Below are positions 27,516 through 36,373 of a DNA stretch of 64,000 nucleotides, one piece after another. The translations under genes were made by a program, and so were the position numbers. A model generated the notes under the pieces. That model made no database searches and had not been told where the DNA came from. It saw nothing but the letters and a program-made list of their open reading frames with translations. The stretch comes from Tepidamorphaceae bacterium (GTDB lineage Bacteria; Pseudomonadota; Alphaproteobacteria; Rhizobiales; Tepidamorphaceae): contig JANQNT010000002.1 in assembly GCA_028279445.1 (NCBI GenBank), positions 62,001-126,000 on the forward strand, in the 5' to 3' direction. The first letter of the stretch is position 1. Each line of letters opens with the position of its first letter.

Positions 27516-29635
27516 TGCGTCCGCGCGCGCGCATCGCCACGCTCTGTCTTGCTGGCCTGCTGGCCGCCGGCGGCATCGGTGCCTGGACCGCGTACAATGC
27601 TCTGCGCGACCTTCCTCAGCCCGACCTGGAGCGGGCCGAAACCGCGCGCGTGATCCTCGACCGCAAGGGCAAGCTGCTCAACGCCGCGCTGACCACGAGT
27701 GGTCACTGGCGGCTTCCGGTCAGCCTTGAGGATGTCGATCCGGACTATGTGCGGCTGCTGCTCGCCTACGAGGACCAGCGCTTCCACGCCCACCACGGCG
27801 TCGACTGGCGGGCCATGGTGCGCGCCGCATGGCAGATGGTGACAAACGGGCAGATTGTATCCGGCGGCTCCACCATCTCGATGCAGCTTGCACGGCTGAC
27901 CGGCGAACGCGGTCCGCGCAGCCTGTCGCGCAAGCTGCGCCAGATGGCGCAGGCGCTGCGTCTGGAAGACGCGCTCGGCAAGACCGATATCCTGGAACGC
28001 TATCTGACCCGCGCACCCTTCGGCGGCAATATCGAAGGCGTTCGGGCGGCCAGCCTGATCTGGTTCGGCAAGGAACCGCGCCATCTCACGCTCGCCGAAG
28101 CCGCGCTGCTGGTTGCCCTGCCGCAGTCACCGGAAGCGCGCCGGCCCGACCGATCGCCCGAGGCCGCCCGCGCCGCCCGCGGCCGGGTGCTCGACCGGGC
28201 ACTGGTGCTGGAACTGGCGACACCCGAACAGATCGCCCGCGCCAGGGCCGCGCCGATCCCCGGAGCGCGCCTTGCCATGCCGCGCCACGCCCCGCTGACG
28301 GTGCAGCGGCTCTATGCCGATCTTCCGCCATCGGCCCACACGGAAACGGTTATCGACCGCGAGTTGCAGACCCGCTTGCAGCGTACGGGCCTCGAGGCCG
28401 CGCGGCGGTGGGGCGCGCGCACCACCGCCGCGATCGTCGTCGTCGACAACGCCACCGGAAACGTGCTGGCGCGCATCGCCAATGCCGCCTACGGGCAGGA
28501 GGCACGCTTCGGCGCCGTCGATATGGCGGCCGCCACCCGCTCGCCCGGCTCCGCGCTGAAACCCTTCGTCTATGCGCTGGCCTTTGAACGCGGGCACGTG
28601 CGCCCCGCCACGCTGATCGACGATCGCCCGACCCGTTTCGGCGGCTGGACGCCAGAGAATTTCGCCGGTGAGTATCAAGGTCCCGTCAGCGTGAGCGAGG
28701 CGCTGCAGTTCTCGCTCAACGTCCCGGCGGTACTGCTCGCCGAACGCATCGGTCCCGCATCGATTGCCGCGCGCCTGGCCGCAGCGGGCCATCCGCTGGT
28801 GCTGCCGGAAGGTGCGCGCCCGGCCCTCCCGATCGTGCTCGGCGGCGCCGGCATCAGCCTCGACGCCCTGGCCAGCCTCTATGCGGGCCTCGCACGCGGT
28901 GGCCGCGCGCCCAACTTGCGGATCGCGCAAGGCAATCCGGTCGAGCCGGCTGGCGATCCCGTCACCATACCGGACGTTGCACGCATGCTGGCCGGCATCC
29001 TGCGCGAGGCGCCAGCGCCGCAGCACGCCGCCACCGGGCGCATCAGCTTCAAGACCGGCACGTCCTACGGCTACCGCGACGCCTGGGCAGTGGGCTTCGA
29101 CCGCTACACGACGATCGCGGTGTGGATCGGCCGCGCCGACGCAAGCCCGGTGCCGGGCCTCGCCGGCCGCGATGCCGCAGCACCGCTGCTGTTCGATGCC
29201 TTCGCGCGGCTTGGCCGGCCCATCGAGCCGGTCGGCGATGCGCCGGACCTGACAGGCGGCGACCTGCCGCCGCCATTGCGCCGTTTCGTACGCCGGGCCG
29301 AACTCGTCGCACTCGCGGCCACGCCACCGCCGCGGATCGCCTACCCGCCCGACGGCGGGCTGATCGAGCCGTCCCTCGCGACACCCGGCAGCCAAGTATC
29401 GGTGCCGATCCGCATCACAGGCGGCCTGCCGCCATTCACCGTGCTGGCCAACGGGAAGCCCGTGCATCGCGGTATCCGCCGTTCGGTATCCTGGGGTTCC
29501 GGCGAGACCGGCTTCTCGCGCATCGTCGTGGTCGATGCCGCCGGGCGGCGTAGCATCGCCAACATTCGCATTGACGCGGCATCCGCCAATGGCCATGTGT
29601 TGAGCAGTCCGCCATTGCGGACCAACGCACGTTGA
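27515..29635 (+). CDS. pbpC: Penicillin-binding protein 1C
   Basis: A 706-residue class A PBP. A membrane anchor (about 8-28) is followed by the GT51 domain with YEDQRFHAHHGVDW (catalytic Glu near 86) and GGSTISMQLARL, then the transpeptidase domain with SALK (346-349), FSLN and FKTGTSYGYRDAW. The last 90 residues form a beta-rich BiPBP_C domain (PPFTVLANGKPV), characteristic of PBP1C. It polymerises and perhaps crosslinks peptidoglycan in the periplasm. The TGATG overlap with the macroglobulin gene indicates translational coupling. Confidence 0.95.
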   Translation: MRPRARIATLCLAGLLAAGGIGAWTAYNALRDLPQPDLERAETARVILDRKGKLLNAALTTSGHWRLPVSLEDVDPDYVRLLLAYEDQRFHAHHGVDWRAMVRAAWQMVTNGQIVSGGSTISMQLARLTGERGPRSLSRKLRQMAQALRLEDALGKTDILERYLTRAPFGGNIEGVRAASLIWFGKEPRHLTLAEAALLVALPQSPEARRPDRSPEAARAARGRVLDRALVLELATPEQIARARAAPIPGARLAMPRHAPLTVQRLYADLPPSAHTETVIDRELQTRLQRTGLEAARRWGARTTAAIVVVDNATGNVLARIANAAYGQEARFGAVDMAAATRSPGSALKPFVYALAFERGHVRPATLIDDRPTRFGGWTPENFAGEYQGPVSVSEALQFSLNVPAVLLAERIGPASIAARLAAAGHPLVLPEGARPALPIVLGGAGISLDALASLYAGLARGGRAPNLRIAQGNPVEPAGDPVTIPDVARMLAGILREAPAPQHAATGRISFKTGTSYGYRDAWAVGFDRYTTIAVWIGRADASPVPGLAGRDAAAPLLFDAFARLGRPIEPVGDAPDLTGGDLPPPLRRFVRRAELVALAATPPPRIAYPPDGGLIEPSLATPGSQVSVPIRITGGLPPFTVLANGKPVHRGIRRSVSWGSGETGFSRIVVVDAAGRRSIANIRIDAASANGHVLSSPPLRTNAR

Positions 29636-29716
29636 GTGATCGAAAGGCCCGGAACCGGCACATGAACCGGCCACGGCTCAATCGGATGCCTGCGCTTTCG
29701 GGGGGAAGCCGGCGCG

Positions 29717-30553
29717 ATGTCTGAAGAATCGTTCCGCGTCCGGTTCTGGGGCGTACGCGGCTCGTTGGCCACCTGCGGGCCCGAAGTGGCGCGCTATGGC
29801 GGCGAGACCATCTCCATGGAAGTGACCTGCGGCAATCGCACGCTGGTCTTCGACGTGGGCACCGGCGGGCGACGGCTCGGCAACGATCTGTCCGAACGCG
29901 GCATCCGCAACGTCGACGTCTTCATCAGCCACTTCCATTACGACCACATCGAGGGCCTGCCGTTCTTCGCGCCCCTATACAGCGCCGACGGCGAGGTCAA
30001 CATCTATTCCGCCCACGGCCGCGACGCGCTCTCGACGCGCGACCTGATCGAGGGCTTCGTGCGTCCGCCCTACTTCCCGATCCATCCCGACAAGTTCGTC
30101 GCCGACTGGCGCTGCAAGGACATTGTGGTGGGCAACGCGCTTGACCTGGGTGACGGCATCGCGCTGGCCACCTTCGCGCTCAATCATCCCGGCGGCGCCA
30201 CCGGCTACCGCATCACCTATGGCGGCAAGTCGCTGGCCATCATCACCGACAACGAGCACGTCATCGGCACCCGCGACGAGCCGCTCGGCCGCTTCATCGC
30301 CGGCACCGACCTGGTCATCTACGATGCCATGTACACCGACGAGGAACTGCCGCGATATGTCGGCTACGGCCACTCCACCTGGGAGGAGGGCGTGCGGCTG
30401 TGCGAGGCATTCGGTGCCGGGCCACTGGCGGCGATCCATCACCGGCCGTTGCGCACGGATGCCGAACTCGACGACCTCGGCGTCATCGCCGGTAAGACCC
30501 GCGCCGGCACCTTGTTCGCCAAGCAGGGCCAGGAAGTCGTCCTGATCCCCTGA
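29717..30553 (+). CDS. MBL-fold metallo-hydrolase
   Basis: A 278-residue metallo-beta-lactamase-fold hydrolase. The N-terminus FWGVRGSLATCGPEVARYGGET and the metal motif SHFHYDHIEGLPFF (HxHxDH) place it in the group of RNase Z-like or phosphodiesterase-like MBL proteins. Downstream, LNHPGGATGYRI, IITDNEH and a late His supply the remaining ligands. No signal peptide. The true substrate is unknown; cyclic nucleotide, phosphonate or RNA ester hydrolysis are possibilities. It stands 25 bases ahead of the ectoine hydrolase gene. Confidence 0.85.
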   Translation: MSEESFRVRFWGVRGSLATCGPEVARYGGETISMEVTCGNRTLVFDVGTGGRRLGNDLSERGIRNVDVFISHFHYDHIEGLPFFAPLYSADGEVNIYSAHGRDALSTRDLIEGFVRPPYFPIHPDKFVADWRCKDIVVGNALDLGDGIALATFALNHPGGATGYRITYGGKSLAIITDNEHVIGTRDEPLGRFIAGTDLVIYDAMYTDEELPRYVGYGHSTWEEGVRLCEAFGAGPLAAIHHRPLRTDAELDDLGVIAGKTRAGTLFAKQGQEVVLIP

Positions 30554-30578
30554 TCATCCGCGCCTGACAGGAGCCGCC

Positions 30579-31760
30579 ATGCCCGACGTTCCGCTGCATT
30601 TCACGCGCGAGGAATACGCCGCCCGGCTGGCCGCGACGCAGCAGGAAATGGCCAGGCGAAATCTCGATGCGCTGATCGTCTCCGACCCCTCCAACATGGC
30701 CTGGCTGACCGGCTACGACGGCTGGTCGTTCTACGTGCATCAGGCGGTGCTGGTGCCGCCTTCCGGCGATCCGGTCTGGTTCGGCCGCGGCATGGACGCC
30801 CCCGGCGCGCTGCGCACGGTGTGGATGGATGAGACCGACATCGTCCGCTATGCGGACCATTTCGTACAGTCGACCGAATGCCATCCCATGGAAGAACTTT
30901 GCCGGCTCATCGAGGTCCGCCGGTTGTCGCGTGGCGTCATCGGCGTGGAAATGGACAATTACTGGTATTCGGCCAAGGCCCACGCCGTTCTGCAGCATGG
31001 CCTGCCCAATGCGCGGTTTGAGGATGCGACCGGACTGGTCAATTGGCGCCGCGCCATCAAGAGCGGAACCGAGATCGGCTACATGCGCATTGCCGGGCAG
31101 ATCGTCAGCCGCATGCATGCGCGCGTGCGCGAAGGCATCGAGCCGGGCATGCGCAAATGCGATCTCGTCGCCGATATCTATGACGCATCGCTGCGCTACA
31201 CCGACGGTCACGGCGGCGACTACGCGGCGATCGTGCCGATGCTGCCCTCCGGCGCCGATGCATCGGCCGCACATCTCACCTGGAACGAGGAACCCCTGCG
31301 CGCCGGCGAAGGCACCTTCTTCGAGATCGCCGGCTGCCACAAACGCTACCACTGCCCCCTGTCGCGCACGATCTGGCTCGGAAAGCCGCCGACAGCGGTT
31401 CTCGATGCGGAGAAGGCCGTCCTGGAGGGCATGGAAGCGGGTCTTGAGGCCGCCCGGCCCGGCAATGCATGCCAGGATGTCGCGCGCGCCTTCTTCGCCG
31501 CGCTGAAACGCCACGGCGTGGAGAAAGACACCCGCACCGGCTATTCCATCGGACTGTCCTATCCGCCCGACTGGGGCGAGCGCACCATGAGCCTGCGCAG
31601 CGGCGATACCACCGAATTGCGGGCGAACATGACCCTGCACTTCATGACCGGGTTGTGGATGGCGGACTGGGGACTGGAGATCACCGAGTCGATCCTGATC
31701 ACGGAGGACGGCGCCGAGTGCCTGGCCGATGTTCCCCGCGAGCTCGTGGTCAAGGCGTGA
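30579..31760 (+). CDS. doeA: Ectoine hydrolase-like M24 metallopeptidase
   Basis: A 393-residue pita-bread-fold enzyme matching DoeA, which opens the ectoine ring to N-alpha-acetyl-diaminobutyrate. Recognisable blocks are SDPSNMAWLTGYDGWSFYVHQ, VGVEMDNYW-like IGVEMDNYWYSAKA, LPSGADASAAHLTWNEEP, EIAGCHKRYHCPLSRT and GYSIGLSYPPDWGERT. Ectoine catabolism implies contact with saline habitats. The usual partners (doeB deacetylase, doeX, aminotransferase, uehABC transporter) are absent here, so it may be an orphan or act on a related cyclic amide. AGGAG precedes the ATG; the TGA overlaps the next ATG by one base. Confidence 0.85.
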   Translation: MPDVPLHFTREEYAARLAATQQEMARRNLDALIVSDPSNMAWLTGYDGWSFYVHQAVLVPPSGDPVWFGRGMDAPGALRTVWMDETDIVRYADHFVQSTECHPMEELCRLIEVRRLSRGVIGVEMDNYWYSAKAHAVLQHGLPNARFEDATGLVNWRRAIKSGTEIGYMRIAGQIVSRMHARVREGIEPGMRKCDLVADIYDASLRYTDGHGGDYAAIVPMLPSGADASAAHLTWNEEPLRAGEGTFFEIAGCHKRYHCPLSRTIWLGKPPTAVLDAEKAVLEGMEAGLEAARPGNACQDVARAFFAALKRHGVEKDTRTGYSIGLSYPPDWGERTMSLRSGDTTELRANMTLHFMTGLWMADWGLEITESILITEDGAECLADVPRELVVKA

Positions 31761-33055
31761 TGCGCTCCGTGCTGCGCGGCATCGCCACCGCGGCGATTGT
31801 CTGTGCCACCTCGCCGGCAGCGCTGGCAGAGTCTTCCTGGCGCGGCATGCTGCTCGAGACGGTGACGGCACTGTGCGCCAATGCACGCGGCAGCGACGCC
31901 GAATTGCAGACGCGCCTGCCCGACGGCGTCACGATCAGGCAGGTTCACTCGCAGTCGCGCACCGGAACGCCGAACCGCTTCGTGATGGAGATCGATGTCG
32001 CGGGCACCGGGCCGGCATCGCTGCGCGTCGATGCGCGCGGAGGCGGACTGATCAGCATCTGGGCAGCCCAGAACGACGCCGAGGATCGACCGCTAGCGCA
32101 GGTGCATATGAGTTCCGAAGGGTCGGGCAATCCCTGCGGCGTCAACGACGCGCGCCGGCTGGAACGCGACGGCGCGGGAACGCCCCAGGCCATCGTCATG
32201 CTCGATGGGTCCCTTGCCGACACATCCGAGCGCATCGACTTCAATCCGCCGGTTCCGCCGGGTCCGCCCGATACGCCGGGCATGCGCGTTGCCCATGTGG
32301 ACAGCGGCGTGAACTACCTGCTGCCGGAGATCGCCGGCCGGCTTGCCCGTGACGCCAGCGGCGAAATCCTCGGCTACGACTTCTGGGACGACGACGCGCG
32401 GCCCTTCGACCTGAACTTCGGCCGCTCGCCGCTGTTCCCTATCCGCCATGGCACAGCGGTTTCCAGCATCCTGCTACGCGAGGCGCCGGACGCCAGCCTG
32501 GTGCCGCTGCGCTTCCCGCGCTTCGAGATGACCAAGATGGGCGACGTGGTGCGCCACGCGGCCGCGACGGGCGCGCGCGTCGTCGCCATGCCCATGGGCT
32601 CGCGCGACATCGCCGACTGGGAGAGCTTCCTCGCCGCCGCCCGCGCAGCACCGCAACTGCTGTTCATCGTCTCCGCCGGTAACAACGGCATCGACATCGA
32701 CGCGGACCCGCTCTATCCCGCCGCCAGCGATCTCGACAACATGCTGGTGGTCACTTCGGCCGACGATTTCGGCCGGCTGGCACGCGGCTCCAACTGGGGC
32801 GCCCAGCATGTCGACCTGCTGGTTCCAGCCGAGTCGGTCGACGTCACCGATCATCGCGGCGCGACGGTGCAGGCTTCCGGATCAAGCTATGCGGTGCCGC
32901 GCGTGGCAGCGCTTGCGGTGCGGCTGCTGGCCGCCAATCCCGACTGGACCACCGACGAGCTGATCGCGGCGATCGCCGCCCGTGCGGTGCCCGGCATGGA
33001 CCGCGGCGCGCCGCGCGTGCGGCTCGGCTGGCTGCCGGACCCGGCGGCCGACTGA
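31760..33055 (+). CDS. Exported subtilisin-like serine protease (S8)
   Basis: A 431-residue protease with a signal peptide ending PAALA-ES. A prodomain-like region of about 150 residues precedes the catalytic core. The triad is visible: Asp in VAHVDSGVN, His in IRHGTAVSSIL and Ser in ASGSSYAVPRVAAL, with the oxyanion Asn region in VSAGNNG. The Ser motif reads GSSYAVP instead of the common GTSMAxP. ATG 31760 overlaps the ectoine hydrolase TGA (TGATG), so the genes are coupled despite no obvious functional link. A trypsin-like exported protease faces it directly. Confidence 0.87.
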   Translation: MRSVLRGIATAAIVCATSPAALAESSWRGMLLETVTALCANARGSDAELQTRLPDGVTIRQVHSQSRTGTPNRFVMEIDVAGTGPASLRVDARGGGLISIWAAQNDAEDRPLAQVHMSSEGSGNPCGVNDARRLERDGAGTPQAIVMLDGSLADTSERIDFNPPVPPGPPDTPGMRVAHVDSGVNYLLPEIAGRLARDASGEILGYDFWDDDARPFDLNFGRSPLFPIRHGTAVSSILLREAPDASLVPLRFPRFEMTKMGDVVRHAAATGARVVAMPMGSRDIADWESFLAAARAAPQLLFIVSAGNNGIDIDADPLYPAASDLDNMLVVTSADDFGRLARGSNWGAQHVDLLVPAESVDVTDHRGATVQASGSSYAVPRVAALAVRLLAANPDWTTDELIAAIAARAVPGMDRGAPRVRLGWLPDPAAD

Positions 33056-33063
33056 CCTGAACG

Positions 33064-34206
33064 CTACCGGTCGCGGCGCGGCGGACGCGGTGGCGGATTG
33101 TCGAGGAACCTGCGCGCGGCCGGCGCCATCTGCGGGTTGATGCGCTGCAGCGTCTCGAAGGCGCGTTCCGACAGCTCCGGATCGCCGCCCCAGATGCCGG
33201 ACTGGATCGCCAGCCGCAGCACCTGCGGGTCCTCGCCGATCTCGCCCATCAATGCCCGCAGATGGGGCAGCGCGTCCTCGTAGCGCGCCGCGATGTGCAA
33301 GGCGATCGCCAGCCCGAGCCGGGTATTGGTGGCGTTGGGGTCGATGGCAAGCGCCTCTTCGTAGAGCGCGACCGCGGTTGCCGTGCGCCCGGAAATGCCG
33401 AGTGCCTGCGCGGCAAGATCGAGGTTCTGACGATTGTTGCTGCGCCGGCAGGCGGTGGCAATGGCCATCGCGTCGGCATCTTCGAGGCCACGCAGGTTGA
33501 CCCGCGCCTCGTCCAGCTTGAGGACGCAGATGCGGTTGGCCGCTCCGACTTCAGCACTTGTGGCCGCGTGCTCGGGGCCGCTCAACGCCCTGATCTCGGC
33601 AACCGCGGACGCCGGAACCGCTTCGAACCGCCCCTCGCCGCCCGAAGCGACGATCCCGACCAGACGGCCCTCGCCATCGACCAGCGCGCCGCCGCTGTTG
33701 CCCGGCTGGCTGAAGGCGGAATGGTGCAGCCGCGCGCGGGCGAAACCCTCCGCCGGCAGATGGCCGACAGTGCCCGGATCGTAGGCGACGATGGTGCGCT
33801 GACGCACATCGGCGCCGACCGTGAACACTGCTTCATCGGGCTCCGCCGTGTCGATCTCGGCGACCGGCCCGTCGGGCAAGTCCGCCGCGCGCAGCAGGAT
33901 CAGGTCGCCGACGAACGCGGTGGGGATCACCTCGGCGCTGCGCCGGCTGCCGTCTTCCAGCAGCACCATGACCTCGGTTTCGTCGGCAACCGAATGGCGC
34001 ACGGTGATCAGCGTCTCGTCGTCGATCCGTACCGCACTGGCCACCGGATCGAAACCGGAGATGGCGAACACGAAGCCGCGCGCATCACATACCGGTGGCG
34101 GCTGCGTGCAAGCGGGCTGTTGCGCGACCGCCGGCTGCAGCCCCAGCACAAGCCAGGCCCCCACCACCGCGACGCATGTCCGAAGTATCGCACGCAGGGT
34201 TGTCAC
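33064..34206 (-). CDS. Exported trypsin-like serine protease with C-terminal TPR repeats
   Basis: 380 residues: signal peptide ending PAVA-QQ, a chymotrypsin-fold domain with His in TVRHSVAD, Asp in FVGDLILLRA and Ser in QPGNSGGALVD, then an alpha-helical TPR region (LALGISGRTATAVALYEEALAIDPNATN and following repeat). There is no PDZ domain, unlike DegP. The start is GTG 34206 because GGGAGGGG lies five to six bases ahead; the in-frame ATG at 34221 overlaps that ribosome-binding site itself. It converges on the S8 protease with an eight-base gap. Confidence 0.82.
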   Translation of the reverse strand: MTTLRAILRTCVAVVGAWLVLGLQPAVAQQPACTQPPPVCDARGFVFAISGFDPVASAVRIDDETLITVRHSVADETEVMVLLEDGSRRSAEVIPTAFVGDLILLRAADLPDGPVAEIDTAEPDEAVFTVGADVRQRTIVAYDPGTVGHLPAEGFARARLHHSAFSQPGNSGGALVDGEGRLVGIVASGGEGRFEAVPASAVAEIRALSGPEHAATSAEVGAANRICVLKLDEARVNLRGLEDADAMAIATACRRSNNRQNLDLAAQALGISGRTATAVALYEEALAIDPNATNTRLGLAIALHIAARYEDALPHLRALMGEIGEDPQVLRLAIQSGIWGGDPELSERAFETLQRINPQMAPAARRFLDNPPPRPPRRDR

Positions 34207-34227
34207 CAGCACCCCTCCCATGGATGG

Positions 34228-35067
34228 TCAGTTCCCGCCTCCGGCCGCCGCCCGGGCGCGGGTCTGCGCATAGGACCTGGCGTAGAGTTCGTCGAACTGC
34301 GCCCTGACCGCGGGATCGCGGTGCAGCTCGTCGACGATGGCATATTTGCCGTAGGCGCGCAGGAACATCGAGACCGCAATCGTGAACCCATCTGCGCGCC
34401 CCAGGAACCCCATGCGCACGAAATAGGACCAAAGGAACGACCAGAGAGCGCGCGAGACCGGCTTGAAGATGCCGTTCCTGTGCCCGGACTGATAGAGGTC
34501 ATACGCAAGATGCGCGGAATGGTGGCTGCTGGCGTTGCTCAGCACGTCGGCGATCGAGTCGAAGCTATAGTGGAGGATGTCCGCGTCGAGCGCGTGCACC
34601 GATCCGCCAACCACCTTTGCGTGGACGAACACCGGGTTGTAGGCGATCCGCTTGCGGTTGTAGAGCCGGGTGATGCGGTCGGGATACCAGCCGCCGTGTT
34701 TCACCCAGCGGCTGCCCACATGGTTGCGGCGCCGGATCGCGTAGCCGTCGTGGCCGCCGCCGTCCAGATCGAGCTCGCGCAATACGGCGACAAGCTCGGG
34801 CGTGAAGCGTTCGTCGGCATCGAGACTGAACACCCAGTCGTGCCGGGCATGCGCGGCCGCTTCGTTCTTCTGCGGACCATCGCCCAGAAAGGCCTGCCGA
34901 ACCACGCGCGCCCCGGCGGCTTCGGCGATCGCACAGGTATCGTCGCTGCTGTTTGAGTCGAGCACGACCACGTCGTCGGTAACGCCATCCAGCGAGGCGA
35001 TACACGCGGCGATGTGATCGGCTTCGTTCAGCGTGATGATGGTGACTGAAAAGGGTGTCTTCGCCAC
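34228..35067 (-). CDS. Family 2 glycosyltransferase, LPS core WaaE/KdtX-like
   Basis: A 279-residue cytoplasmic glycosyltransferase. The N-terminal VTIITLNEADHIAACIASL and VVLDSNSSDDT nucleotide-binding blocks and the SLDADERF (DxD-like) motif match the WaaE/KdtX group, which adds a beta-linked sugar to the LPS inner core. The C-terminal half has the HYSFDSIADVL and KPVSRALWSFLWSYFVRMGFLGRADGF amphipathic segment typical of this group for membrane association. Translation begins at GTG. The trypsin-like protease gene follows 21 bases downstream on the same strand, so they may share a transcript. Confidence 0.85.
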   Translation of the reverse strand: MAKTPFSVTIITLNEADHIAACIASLDGVTDDVVVLDSNSSDDTCAIAEAAGARVVRQAFLGDGPQKNEAAAHARHDWVFSLDADERFTPELVAVLRELDLDGGGHDGYAIRRRNHVGSRWVKHGGWYPDRITRLYNRKRIAYNPVFVHAKVVGGSVHALDADILHYSFDSIADVLSNASSHHSAHLAYDLYQSGHRNGIFKPVSRALWSFLWSYFVRMGFLGRADGFTIAVSMFLRAYGKYAIVDELHRDPAVRAQFDELYARSYAQTRARAAAGGGN

Positions 35068-35240
35068 GATTTTCGCCGACCTGCCAGATGATTTGGGGCG
35101 AGCCAGTGTCAGGCGCCCAGGGCGCCTGTCTTACAGGCTAACGCCCCGCCGGAGCAATTGCCCGGCCCATGGCGCGGCGGCGGCGAACCTGTCAGGATCG
35201 CACCAAGCTCTCGGTTCACGCGCGCCGCCAGGAGGCCCCC

Positions 35241-35801
35241 ATGCCCGCCATCGAAACCCCGATCTGCGATTTCGGCTGGAAAGCGCCGGACTTCACGCTG
35301 CCGGCGACCGACGGCCGCATCCTGGGCTACGCGGACATTGCCGGGCCGAACGGTACGCTTGTCATGTTCATCTGCAATCACTGCCCGTTCGTGAAAGCGA
35401 TCGTCGATCGCATGATCCGCGACGCGCGCGATCTGCAACCGCTCGGCATCGGCGTGGCGGCGATCTGCGCCAACGACGCTCAGACCTATCCGGAGGATTC
35501 GTTCGACAACATGAAGGCACTGGCCGAGCGTCTCGACTTCCCCTTCCCGTATCTGCACGACGAAGCCCAGGACGTGGCCCGCGCCTACGGCGCCATGTGC
35601 ACGCCGGACTTCTTCGGCTTCGATGCGGATGGCGGCTTGCAGTATCGCGGCCGGCTCGACGCCTCGCGCGCCCAGGCCGGACCGCCGGACCTGCGCCGCG
35701 ACCTGTTCGAGGCCATGCGCCAGGTGGCCGAGACCGGCGAGGGGCCGCGCGAGCAGACCCCGTCGATCGGCTGCTCCATCAAGTGGCGCGACGCGGCCTG
35801 A
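35241..35801 (+). CDS. Thioredoxin-fold redoxin (AhpC/TSA type)
   Basis: 186 residues of the AhpC/TSA redoxin superfamily. After FGWKAPDFTLPATDGRILGYADIAG the redox site appears as CNHCPFVKA (CxxC), a form found in the small thioredoxin-like group of bacterial redoxins rather than in peroxiredoxins (PxxxT/SxxC). No signal peptide, so cytoplasmic. GGAGG precedes the ATG at 35241. The stop is 12 bases ahead of the phnN start. Partner reductase is not evident. Confidence 0.87.
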   Translation: MPAIETPICDFGWKAPDFTLPATDGRILGYADIAGPNGTLVMFICNHCPFVKAIVDRMIRDARDLQPLGIGVAAICANDAQTYPEDSFDNMKALAERLDFPFPYLHDEAQDVARAYGAMCTPDFFGFDADGGLQYRGRLDASRAQAGPPDLRRDLFEAMRQVAETGEGPREQTPSIGCSIKWRDAA

Positions 35802-35812
35802 GGGGTCCGGTC

Positions 35813-36373
35813 TTGGGCGGCAGATTGTTCCTCGTCGTCGGCCCGAGCGGGGTCGGCAAGGATTCCATCCTCGACGCGGCCCGCGCGCGGCTCGCCGAAC
35901 GAGCCGTCTTTGCCCGGCGCACGATCACCCGCGACGCGAACGCAGGCGGCGAGGACTTCGATGCGGTGACGCCCGAGACCTTCGCGGCGATGCAGGCGGA
36001 TAGCGCCTTCTTCGCCTCCTGGCAGGCACACGGACTGAGCTATGGCCTGCCCGCTTCGCTACTGGACCATCTGGCCGAGGGATGCAACGTGGTTGCCAAC
36101 GTCTCGCGCGCCGCCCTGCCCCACATCGTCACCGCCTGGAGCGACACGGTGATCGTCGCGATCACGGCAAAGCCAGAGACGGTGGCGTCGCGGCTTGCCG
36201 CGCGCGGACGCGAGGACGCCGCCGACATCGCCCGCAGGCTGGCCCGCGCGGTTCCAGCGCCACCGCCGGGCATCGCCGTCGTCACCATCGACAACGACGG
36301 CGCGCTGGACGAAGCGGTCGAGGCCTTCGTGGCAGCGGTCAGCCAACCGGCGTCACCCCCGCGCGGTGAGTAG
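35813..36373 (+). CDS. phnN: Ribose 1,5-bisphosphate phosphokinase
   Basis: A 186-residue guanylate-kinase-fold enzyme matching PhnN, which phosphorylates ribose 1,5-bisphosphate to PRPP in phosphonate use. The P-loop is VVGPSGVGKDS near the N-terminus, followed by FARRTITRDANAGGEDFDAVT and SWQAHGLSYGLP. The start is TTG with GAGGGG seven bases ahead; the frame stays open far upstream but that region overlaps the redoxin gene. No other phn gene is present, so the gene is separated from the C-P lyase operon. The last 21 bases overlap the convergent methyltransferase gene. Confidence 0.85.
   Translation: MGGRLFLVVGPSGVGKDSILDAARARLAERAVFARRTITRDANAGGEDFDAVTPETFAAMQADSAFFASWQAHGLSYGLPASLLDHLAEGCNVVANVSRAALPHIVTAWSDTVIVAITAKPETVASRLAARGREDAADIARRLARAVPAPPPGIAVVTIDNDGALDEAVEAFVAAVSQPASPPRGE

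Noticed and set aside
34008..34221. ATG 34221 as the start of the trypsin-like protease
   Set aside because: The ribosome-binding site GGGAGGGG overlaps the codons just after that ATG, which points to GTG 34206 as the start.
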